This document shows, piece after piece, positions 34,058 through 41,436 of a DNA stretch of 64,000 nucleotides (its first letter is position 1; each line of letters starts with the position of its first letter). The notes beneath the pieces are model-generated. The model was given only the letters and a program-made list of their open reading frames with translations, was not told where the DNA came from and made no database searches. The position numbers and the translations under genes are program-made. The stretch is taken from NCBI GenBank assembly GCA_963799065.1, contig CAWCVJ010000001.1:1550001-1614000 (forward strand), read 5' to 3'. Origin of the DNA: JAJPHW01 sp963799065 (GTDB taxonomy: Bacteria > Acidobacteriota > Terriglobia > Terriglobales > Acidobacteriaceae).

Positions 34058-35053
34058 TCACGCGGGGTCGGGGCGATTCGCCTGCCAGTCGGCATAACTG
34101 TAGCGCAGCGGGAGCAGTACGGGAAACATCAGGAGTAGCAGCCAGCAAAGGCTTAGACCGCTGACATACAAGAGGCCAGGCGCAGCATACAAGGCGACCG
34201 CGGAGTTACGTGACCAGGCCCTTTTCCACCCTTTGGAGACGCCCAGGCGGGCGTCAAACACGATCAGAAGCGGCAAAATCAGGAGCACTAGGTCTCCGGC
34301 TTGGGCGCGATAACTTACAAGCAGCGCTACCATCGTGGCCAGCGCAAAATTCGCGGTTCGCGTAGCCGCCCATCCCAGTAACGCAAGTGAAAGAACGATC
34401 ACGACAGGAAGCAAAACCTTCTGCGAAAAGAACCGTTCGCCAGCCCATGTGATCAAGCCGAGCAGGTTAGGAAACTGAGTGCTGCTGGATCGCCCCAAGT
34501 CGCTCCGTCCCGTGAGGACGGCATCGAGGAGAACGAAATCAGGCCAGCGATGCGTTCCGCTTAGCTGGCGCCAGGTCAGAGCCAGGAGTGCGCTGGTTGC
34601 AGCGAATGCAGCCGTGATTCGCCATCGCCGCCACAACAAGAACAGCAGCGCGACGGGCACCGCAAATTGCGGCCGAAAGGCCGCCATGCCCAGCAACACT
34701 CCAGCCAGCCCATCGCGATCCTTGTAAAACGACACCGCAGAAGCCATCCAAAGTGCGAGTAATGAGATCGCCCCGTTGCCGTCGACCACCGCCATAAAGA
34801 TGGGGAAAAAGCAATACAACGTTGCCGCAGGCAACCAGCGCCAAACTTTTTCAAAGTTGACCAGATAAGGCCGTATCATGCCGACACACAGACCGATCAA
34901 CATGAGATTGCAGGCCGCGACTATCCAAAACGTCGACGATGGCGGAGTCCAAGCCGCCGAGTGTCGACGGAATGCCACCACGCCGTCGATCAAGAAGACA
35001 AGCGCGCAAACTAGGATGGATGGGCGCCGCAGCGCAGACAATTCCGAATTCAT
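34058..35053 (-). CDS. GT87-like polytopic membrane glycosyltransferase
   Basis: A 331-residue membrane protein with about 8-10 hydrophobic helices (SILVCALVFLIDGVVAF, WRWLPAATLYCFFPIFMAVV, LLGMAAFRPQFAVPVALLFL, LLYVSGLSLCWLLLLMFPVL). The FRPQ within AFRPQFAVP is typical of GT87 mannosyltransferase-like proteins (DUF2029), which use polyprenyl-phosphate sugars. The ATG at 35053 overlaps the wecB stop (ATGA), which sets the start over a longer frame. Translation coupled to wecB suggests a shared envelope-glycan pathway. Confidence 0.75.
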   Translation of the reverse strand: MNSELSALRRPSILVCALVFLIDGVVAFRRHSAAWTPPSSTFWIVAACNLMLIGLCVGMIRPYLVNFEKVWRWLPAATLYCFFPIFMAVVDGNGAISLLALWMASAVSFYKDRDGLAGVLLGMAAFRPQFAVPVALLFLLWRRWRITAAFAATSALLALTWRQLSGTHRWPDFVLLDAVLTGRSDLGRSSSTQFPNLLGLITWAGERFFSQKVLLPVVIVLSLALLGWAATRTANFALATMVALLVSYRAQAGDLVLLILPLLIVFDARLGVSKGWKRAWSRNSAVALYAAPGLLYVSGLSLCWLLLLMFPVLLPLRYSYADWQANRPDPA

Positions 35054-36123
35054 CGTTCCCGCTGGTTGTGCGTCAATATGTCCGCGATCCGCTCTCCTGT
35101 GTGGCCGTCCCACAGGGGAGGGACTCTTCCGCGTTTTGCCTTGCCCTCGAGAACCTGGGCAAGTTCTTTGCGCAGCCTGACTGCATCCTGCCCGACCAGC
35201 ACGTTCGTCCCCATGGTCACGGTAACCGGACGCTCCGTATTGCTTCGCAGGGTCAGGCAGGGTACGCCGAGATAAGTCGTCTCCTCCTGAATTCCTCCAG
35301 AATCGGTGATTACGACCGTGGCGCGGCGCTGCATCCCGAGAAACTCTATGTAGGGCAATGGCTCCAGGATATGGAGATGGCTCGCGTTCAGCTTGAAGTC
35401 TGCAATCCGCTGCCGGGTCCGCGGATGCGCCGGAAACACGATCGCGAGATCCTTGCTAGCCTCCAGCAGCGATTCGAGAATTCCTTTCAGCGCCGCGCTG
35501 TCATCCACGTTGGAGGGGCGATGCAGCGTCACTAGGGCGTAGCGCTCCGGCAAGTCTTTCCGTTGGGACTGGATCGCAGCCGGCAGCAACTGCACCACAG
35601 AATCGATCATTACGTTGCCCACAAGGTGAACCTTGGCGTCGGCAATACCCTCGCGCGCAAGGTTCACATTGCCGTCGTCGGAAGGCGTGAACAGCAAATC
35701 GGCAAGCTGGTCCGTTACCAGGCGATTGATCTCCTCTGGCATGCCCCGGTCGAAAGATCGTAGACCGGCCTCCACGTGTCCTACTTCGATACCCAATTTC
35801 GCGCAGACCAAAGTTGCCGCCACGGTCGAGTTTACGTCGCCGTATACCAACACAATATCGGGTTTGCGTTCCAGCACGACGGGCTCGAAGCGCGTCATAA
35901 TCTCCGCCGTTTGCCGGGCGTGGGAACCCGAGCCCACCGCCAGATTCACGTCGGGCGCCGGCATGGCTAATTGCTGGAAGAACACATCGGACATATTCGG
36001 ATCGTAGTGCTGCCCGGTATGCACCAGGATCTGCCGTACTCCGGTACGCCGCTGTAGGGCACGGAAGACCGGCGCCGCTTTCATAAAATTGGGCCGCGCA
36101 CCCACCACGTGAAGAATTTGCAA
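35050..36123 (-). CDS. wecB: UDP-N-acetylglucosamine 2-epimerase (non-hydrolysing)
   Basis: A 357-residue GT-B-fold enzyme that makes UDP-N-acetylmannosamine for surface polysaccharides. Family motifs are GARPNFMKAAPV (residues 8-19), HTGQHYDPNMSDVFF, VYGDVNSTVAATL, GHVEAGLRSFDRGMPEEINR and GGIQEETTYLGVP. The start is TTG at 36123; an in-frame TGA lies 24 bp upstream and no ATG fits. The gene is followed by the GT87-like gene with ATGA overlap. Confidence 0.95.
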   Translation of the reverse strand: MQILHVVGARPNFMKAAPVFRALQRRTGVRQILVHTGQHYDPNMSDVFFQQLAMPAPDVNLAVGSGSHARQTAEIMTRFEPVVLERKPDIVLVYGDVNSTVAATLVCAKLGIEVGHVEAGLRSFDRGMPEEINRLVTDQLADLLFTPSDDGNVNLAREGIADAKVHLVGNVMIDSVVQLLPAAIQSQRKDLPERYALVTLHRPSNVDDSAALKGILESLLEASKDLAIVFPAHPRTRQRIADFKLNASHLHILEPLPYIEFLGMQRRATVVITDSGGIQEETTYLGVPCLTLRSNTERPVTVTMGTNVLVGQDAVRLRKELAQVLEGKAKRGRVPPLWDGHTGERIADILTHNQRER

Positions 36124-36553
36124 GGCTGTTTCCGCTTTCTCACAGAGTCAAATCGCCCAGCCGGATGACTTGCCGCTTGCTGGGAATCAATAGCAGTGTA
36201 CACGTCCCGAATGTACGCGCATGACAACGCGGCAAGTCGATTGATCGTAGGACACCGGGCGAGAGTTAAGGATGTTCTAATGGGCACCCTCAAGCCCGCA
36301 CCAACCTCGATACCCCGCTGCGAATTCCCCACGTCGGTCAATCGGCCTCCTGGCGAGGGTTCGGGAGAAATTTCCCGAAACGAACTCTGTGCCCTTCCTA
36401 TTTTCTACAGGTACTTCCGAGACCTGTGCGTGTCTTGATCGACACCGCAAACTGACCCTTCTTACAAGCTTTCGGCCCAGCGCAAGTTTGCGCGTTGCCG
36501 CTCGCTTGCAGGAAATAAAAATCCCCCGGCCGCTTACGCGAAGGCGGCTTACT
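36124..36553. other. untranslated region with overlapping inverted repeats
   Basis: 430 bp between the wecB start and the choice-of-anchor-D gene. Near the downstream end, a hairpin GTGTC/GACAC (36430-36445) is followed by CGCAAACT (36446-36453), which can pair with AGTTTGCG (36485-36492). That same 3' arm is also part of a local CGCAA/TTGCG hairpin (36481-36492). The two pairings exclude one another. There is no coding frame. Confidence 0.45.
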
Positions 36554-37885
36554 GTGAGGTCTGCTGTGAATGATCTCAGATCGCGTTGCAGTGATCTGTT
36601 TTTGGCTTTGGCGATTCTGGTTACATGGTCGGCGGTCGCAACCATGGCGCACGCCGTCACATCTCTGGGTGGAGTTCCTAATTACGGTGTGCATCTTACG
36701 CTTCAGCCCGGCAATGTGGCCTTTGGCAACGTGTCCGTCGGGAATCGCTCCACTCTCACCGTCACCGCGACCAATGCGGGGACTACGCCCGTCATAATCT
36801 TCGAGGCCGCCGTCTCCACTGAGCGGCATCTTTTCACGGCCGCGCTGAACTGTCCAGTCGTGTTGCAGCCGGGGTCGAGCGCCAAGGTACAGGTTACGTT
36901 TGCTCCAACCCGCGCCGTTGAAGCGGTTAGTTCGCTCGTCATCGGAGCCTACGCTGAAAACATCAAATTAAACGCGTATTTCTACGCCCCGCTTACGGGA
37001 AACGGCGTCCTTACTGGCGACCTTGCCCCCAACCCCAGCAGTCTCGCCTTTGGCAACCTGCAGATCGGCGATCATGAGACTCTGAGCGAGACTCTTACCA
37101 ACGCAGGAAGCACGACCGTAATTGTCTCGCGAGCGAATGTGAGTGGCGCCGGTTTTCGAATCAGTGGACTCACCCTTCCTCTCGCCCTCTCCTCGGGATC
37201 CAACTACACTTTTCAAGTCAGCTTTTCGCCCACAGCCACAGAACCGGCCACCGGAACCCTGTCGATCATTTCGGACGCCAAGGATGCCGCCATCCAGATT
37301 TCGTTGACTGGTGGTGGCATTTCGGCTGGAAATCTCACCATTAATCCGATCAGCCTCAATTTTGGCAATGTAAATCTGGGCGGAAGCCAAACTCTCAATG
37401 CCACTTTGAACGCCACGACAGGCTCCGTCATTGTGAGTTCGGTGTCTGTAAATTCTCCGGAATTCAGCATTAGCGGCGTTAGCTTTCCGCTCACCATCCC
37501 GGCGGGTAAGAGCGCTCCCTTTCAGGTGACTTTCACTCCGCAAACTGCGGGCCTCGCCAATGCGGATGCTACTTTCTTCAGTAACGCCACCCATTCGCCT
37601 ACTACGCTCCCGCTTAGCGGTACCGGCGTAGCCGCTCCGCCACCCAGCGTCACCTTGAGTTGGAATCAGAGCAAATCCCAAGTGATTGGCTACAACGTGT
37701 ATCGCGGAGGCAGCGCGGGAGGGCCCTACACAAAGCAGAACTCGGTGCTCGATGCCCAAACGTCTTATATCGACAGCACCGTCAAAAACGGCACAACCTA
37801 CTATTACGTGACTACGGGGGTCAATTCACAAGGAGAAGAGAGTGCCTACTCAAATCAGGCGGAGGCTGTCGTCCCACCTCAGTAG
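36554..37885 (+). CDS. choice-of-anchor-D repeat protein with Fn3-like end
   Basis: A secreted protein of about 443 residues. From the GTG at 36554 the sequence has a basic start, a hydrophobic signal (LFLALAILVTWSAVATMAHA) and three to four repeats of about 105 residues of the choice-of-anchor-D (ASH/HYDIN-like) type. Hallmarks are NVAFGNVSVG, SLAFGNLQIG and SLNFGNVNLG. A C-terminal fibronectin-III-like domain (LSWNQSKSQVIGYNVYRG and TYYYVTTGVNSQGEESAYSNQ) closes it. The frame is open further upstream, but those codons lack a signal sequence. It is a paralogue of the gene at 38616 and is likely extracellular or cell-surface bound. Confidence 0.75.
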   Translation: MRSAVNDLRSRCSDLFLALAILVTWSAVATMAHAVTSLGGVPNYGVHLTLQPGNVAFGNVSVGNRSTLTVTATNAGTTPVIIFEAAVSTERHLFTAALNCPVVLQPGSSAKVQVTFAPTRAVEAVSSLVIGAYAENIKLNAYFYAPLTGNGVLTGDLAPNPSSLAFGNLQIGDHETLSETLTNAGSTTVIVSRANVSGAGFRISGLTLPLALSSGSNYTFQVSFSPTATEPATGTLSIISDAKDAAIQISLTGGGISAGNLTINPISLNFGNVNLGGSQTLNATLNATTGSVIVSSVSVNSPEFSISGVSFPLTIPAGKSAPFQVTFTPQTAGLANADATFFSNATHSPTTLPLSGTGVAAPPPSVTLSWNQSKSQVIGYNVYRGGSAGGPYTKQNSVLDAQTSYIDSTVKNGTTYYYVTTGVNSQGEESAYSNQAEAVVPPQ

Positions 37886-37892
37886 CCCGACC

Positions 37893-38303
37893 TTAGTTGC
37901 AGGTCGCAAGATTCTGCCCCATACCTTGCAGGCCGAACGCGCTATTCACGATCATCGGCAAGGACCACAGTCTGCGGTGATGCTTGCGCAGATAGTAAGA
38001 GATTGCCGTCGTCCCCACACTCTTGACGGCGGCCACCGCATACACCCTGCCCGGCGTCGGATGGGTGCCGTATAAGTAGGGCGACTGCTTTTCTATGTTG
38101 CAAACGTTCTGTTTCCCGGCCAGCCAATTCTGCCGTGCCCAGGTCGTAGTATAAGAATCGGCAAAGCTGCTTAAAATGTTAAGCGTCGCTAAGGAGACAA
38201 ACCGCTTGTCCACGACCCGGTGCGGAGCCTCGGGTAGTTCCTGTCCCTTGCCGGATAGTGTAATCGATAGGATAACGAAAGCGATCGCCGCGACGCGTTT
38301 CAT
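37893..38303 (-). CDS. exported hypothetical protein (136 aa)
   Basis: An N-terminal signal peptide (KRVAAIAFVILSITLSGKGQ) is followed by a domain with segments LNILSSFADSYTTTWARQN, HPTPGRVYAVAAVKSVGTT and AISYYLRKHHRRLW. A further hydrophobic segment may span the membrane near the end. I do not recognise the family. The start at 38303 is chosen because the signal peptide begins there; 13 codons upstream also remain open. It is convergent with the choice-of-anchor-D gene, 7 bp apart. Confidence 0.6.
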   Translation of the reverse strand: MKRVAAIAFVILSITLSGKGQELPEAPHRVVDKRFVSLATLNILSSFADSYTTTWARQNWLAGKQNVCNIEKQSPYLYGTHPTPGRVYAVAAVKSVGTTAISYYLRKHHRRLWSLPMIVNSAFGLQGMGQNLATCN

Positions 38304-38490
38304 ACATGCGATGTGTGCAGGCAAAAAACCAAGACAAACCATTCAATTTGAACGAGATAACCAGGACCTTGGAAAACATTGCGCAAAAGGTTGCATATTT
38401 TGGTGCGCGAATCTTGTGGTAATCCACAGATTTTTCAACCGGTAACCCTCGGTAACGCGGAATTTTTCCGATAATGGGCCACCGGGTAAA

Positions 38491-38506
38491 TGAGCGGAAT
38501 CGCTCA
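38491..38506. promoter_or_regulatory. Crp/Fnr-type palindrome, site F
   Basis: TGAGCGGAATCGCTCA, a perfect TGAGC-N6-GCTCA. It lies 110 bp before the choice-of-anchor-D gene at 38616. No -10-like hexamer occurs at the 29.5-bp distance on either side, so its role may differ (for example repression or class I activation). Confidence 0.45.
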
Positions 38507-38570
38507 GTTACGCCAGTGCTGGCCCCATCTCCTGCACGGCATGCTGCTCCCGGACTCTAGGAAGACTGCG

Positions 38571-38600
38571 CTCGCTTCGGGATAATCAATCCCGAGCGAG
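38571..38600. promoter_or_regulatory. hairpin in the leader of the large anchor-D gene
   Basis: CTCGCT-T-CGGGAT-AATCA-ATCCCG-AGCGAG: 12 paired bases with one bulged T, 16 nt before the start codon. It could occlude ribosome binding or act as an operator; the sequence alone does not decide. Confidence 0.5.
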
Positions 38601-38615
38601 GGAGTCCACTATCGC

Positions 38616-41177
38616 ATGTTAAGAAACCTGTCACTGGCGCTGGTCCTATTAGCTTCGGCAATCACCATCGGCTGCGCCGGTGGAACCGGCGTGGCCAACA
38701 ACTCCGCCCCGGCGAACAATCAGGGGGGAACCGGCGGAACCCTGACCGCGGCACCCGCCAGCGTTGACTTCGGCAGCGTCTCCGTCGGAACCGCCCAAAC
38801 TGCGGCCGTCACTTTGTCGAATACTTCAACCCAGGACGTTCATATTTCCCAGCTCACCGTGGCGGGAAAGGATTTCACTCTCACGTCGCAGCTCATACTT
38901 CCATTCACCGTTGCCGCCGGACAGAATGCGATGATCGGTCTGCAATATCAGCCTTCGGTGTCCGGCCCCCAGACCGCCTCGCTCAACATCGTCAGCGACG
39001 CCTCGCTGCCCACTCTCTCAGTACCGCTGTCGGGTAATGGAGTCGCGCTCGGCCAGATCGTCGCGGTACCCTCCCCCCTTGCGTTTGGAAACGTAGCCAC
39101 CGGCAGCGTTGCAACTCTCTCGGTCGCCATCGAAAACCCAGCCGGTGCCCAGAGCGTAACGATTTCAGAAGTCGCAATTTCCGGCGACGGATTCGCTCTC
39201 GCTTCCCCGCCCTCTCTACCGACAACTCTTGCAGGCGGCCAAAATCTCACGCTCTCCGCAACGTTTACGCCTTCGGCGACCGGGAACTCGACGGGAACTA
39301 TTGCCGTTACAAGCACAGCCATAAATTCCAATCTCGCCATCCCTCTTACCGGAGCCGGAGTGGCTCCTGGACAATTGTCGGCAACTCCAACCGCCGTTGA
39401 TTTCGGCAGTGTCGGCATCGGAAGCATCGGTACAGCCTCGCTTCAGCTGAATAACATCGGTGGGCAGGACGTGAACGTTTCGCAGCTCAATCTCACAGGG
39501 TCGGGATTTGCCATCGCCTCCGCGCCCACCCTGCCCTTCGTCGTCGCCGCAGGACAGAGCGCCATAATCGGAGTGAGCTTTACACCGCAAGCCGCAGGGG
39601 CGGCGAGCGGATCGCTCTCCGTGGTCAGCGACGCCAGCAATTCCCCACTGGCACTGCCCCTGACCGGCGTAGGACTCCCACCCGGCCAGATATCTTCCAT
39701 GCCTGCCGCTCTTAACTTTGGCAGCGTTTCCGACGGTTCGATCAGTACTCTGACCGTCGCACTCGATAACTCGACCGGCGGCCAAAGCGTGATCGTGACC
39801 CAGCTCAACATAACCGGTTCTGGCTTCTCACTGAGTTCGCCTCCGTCACTGCCACTGACCATCCCGGCGGGCCAGGCCGCAAATGTTCAGGTGTCCTTTG
39901 ATCCCGCTACCGGCGGACAAGCCAGCGGAAACCTGGCGGTCATCAGCAATGCGATCGACCCGAACCTGTCTATCGGCCTTTCCGGCATGGGCTTGGCCCC
40001 GGGGCAACTCGGCGCTTCGCCAACTTCCCTCAATCTCGGCAGCGTCGACGTCGGCAGTTCCGCGAACGGGACGGTGCAAATCACGAATGCAGCCGGCGGC
40101 CAAAGTGTAATCGTCTCCTCCTTGAACGTAACCGGGGCCGAGTTCAGCCTGGGCACAGCTCCCGCCGTTCCTTTTACGCTCACTCCGGGTCAGAGTGTGA
40201 ACATCGGGGTCTCTTTTAATCCGACCACCGGCGGCTCCGCCCTCGGATCCCTGGTTGTCGACAGCAACGCCAGCAATCCAGTCTTGACGGTCGGTCTCTC
40301 GGGTGTGGGACTCGCGCCCGGCCAGCTCGGCGCCAATCCTACGTCCTTGAACTTCGGAAACGTCGACCTGGGCACGAATTCGAACTCTTCCGTTCAAATC
40401 ACCAACGGGAGCGGCGGGCAGAGTGTCATCGTTTCCGCGGTGAATGTGACCGGCAGCGGTTTCAGTCTTACGTCGTCTGTCGGAGTTCCCTTCACGCTGG
40501 CCCCCGGACAAAGCAAGATGATCGGTGTCACCTTCGCTCCGACTTCGGGAGGTCAAGCCAGCGGCAGCCTCGGCATTACCAGCAATGCCACCGATCCCAA
40601 CTTGGAGGTTCCCTTATCCGGCGACGGAATCGACGGTCAGTTGTCCGTTTCTCCTACAACGCTCGCCTTCGGTACGCAATACATCGGAAGCCAGACGACG
40701 AAGACAGGGACTCTCACCGCCAGCAACGCCAGTGTCACGGTCACGTCTGCGAACTGGAATGGAACCGGATACTCCGTCAGCGGCATCAGCTTCCCAGTCA
40801 CCATTCCGGCTGGAAACAACGCCACTTTCCAGGTGACGTTCGCCCCCACGACGAGCGGAGCGTCCAACGGCGGAATATCATTCGTCAGCAATGCCAGCAA
40901 TTCGCCCACTGCCCAAGTTTGGACCGGCACCGGAAAGCAGGCCCAAGTGCTGCTCTCCTGGAACGCGAGCTTGACGCAAGGTGCGCTCTATAACGTCTAT
41001 CGCGGAACGCAACCGGGGCAGTATCCGACCAAGCTAACCTCGTCACCGCAGTCGCAACTGACGTTTGTAGACACCAATGTGCAGACCGGCGCGACGTATT
41101 ATTACGTGACCACGGCCGTCGCCGGCGGACAGGAAAGCTCCTACTCGAACCAGGCCAGCGCGGGTCCCATCCCCTAA
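38616..41177 (+). CDS. large choice-of-anchor-D repeat lipoprotein
   Basis: An 853-residue lipoprotein with lipobox TIGC (Cys about 20). It then has six to seven consecutive repeats of about 105 residues of choice-of-anchor-D type (LAFGNVATGSVATLSVAIEN, LNFGSVSDGSISTLTVALDN, LNLGSVDVGSSANGTVQITN, each closing on a PLSGVGLAPGQL-like linker). It ends in an Fn3-like domain (LSWNASLTQGALYNVYRGTQ and YYYVTTAVAGGQESSYSNQ). It is a longer paralogue of the gene at 36554. The repeats are nearly identical in places, pointing to expansion by duplication. It is probably displayed on the outer membrane; the ligand is unknown. Confidence 0.8.
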   Translation: MLRNLSLALVLLASAITIGCAGGTGVANNSAPANNQGGTGGTLTAAPASVDFGSVSVGTAQTAAVTLSNTSTQDVHISQLTVAGKDFTLTSQLILPFTVAAGQNAMIGLQYQPSVSGPQTASLNIVSDASLPTLSVPLSGNGVALGQIVAVPSPLAFGNVATGSVATLSVAIENPAGAQSVTISEVAISGDGFALASPPSLPTTLAGGQNLTLSATFTPSATGNSTGTIAVTSTAINSNLAIPLTGAGVAPGQLSATPTAVDFGSVGIGSIGTASLQLNNIGGQDVNVSQLNLTGSGFAIASAPTLPFVVAAGQSAIIGVSFTPQAAGAASGSLSVVSDASNSPLALPLTGVGLPPGQISSMPAALNFGSVSDGSISTLTVALDNSTGGQSVIVTQLNITGSGFSLSSPPSLPLTIPAGQAANVQVSFDPATGGQASGNLAVISNAIDPNLSIGLSGMGLAPGQLGASPTSLNLGSVDVGSSANGTVQITNAAGGQSVIVSSLNVTGAEFSLGTAPAVPFTLTPGQSVNIGVSFNPTTGGSALGSLVVDSNASNPVLTVGLSGVGLAPGQLGANPTSLNFGNVDLGTNSNSSVQITNGSGGQSVIVSAVNVTGSGFSLTSSVGVPFTLAPGQSKMIGVTFAPTSGGQASGSLGITSNATDPNLEVPLSGDGIDGQLSVSPTTLAFGTQYIGSQTTKTGTLTASNASVTVTSANWNGTGYSVSGISFPVTIPAGNNATFQVTFAPTTSGASNGGISFVSNASNSPTAQVWTGTGKQAQVLLSWNASLTQGALYNVYRGTQPGQYPTKLTSSPQSQLTFVDTNVQTGATYYYVTTAVAGGQESSYSNQASAGPIP

Positions 41178-41225
41178 ACAAGAGAAGAATTTAAAGACGT
41201 TGAAGAGTTAAAGATGTGATGGTGT

Positions 41226-41262
41226 CCCAGGTTCGCGTGCGTCCTTGGGACGCTAACCTGGG
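41226..41262. terminator. long hairpin between convergent genes
   Basis: CCCAGGTT/AACCTGGG outer arms and a GCGTCC/GGACGC inner arm, between two convergent genes. No T-run is visible, so a role in termination is inferred from position. Confidence 0.5.
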
Positions 41263-41436
41263 CCAACAGAAACTCTTGACCATGCGGGGAGGGCACTCCC
41301 TTCGAGTTCGCTCAGGGCAGGCTTTGTCCGCCGCAATTTACCTTAAGCCCGCACAGCACGGAAATTGGAGGTCAACCGCGTAAGCATATGGCCTCAGCCA
41401 TGCGACGAGGATCTCCCGCACCGCAACATTCACCAG

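Larger units (their letters stand above)
38304..38615. other. intergenic region with palindrome F and a hairpin
   Basis: About 310 bp before the large choice-of-anchor-D gene. It includes site F at 38491-38506 and a long hairpin at 38571-38600. A ribosome-like GGAG lies 11 nt before the ATG. No other gene is supported. Confidence 0.5.

Noticed and set aside
36430..36520. Possible c-di-GMP or other known riboswitch before the choice-of-anchor-D gene
   Set aside because: The conserved GEMM core and tetraloop bases are missing; only generic inverted repeats remain.
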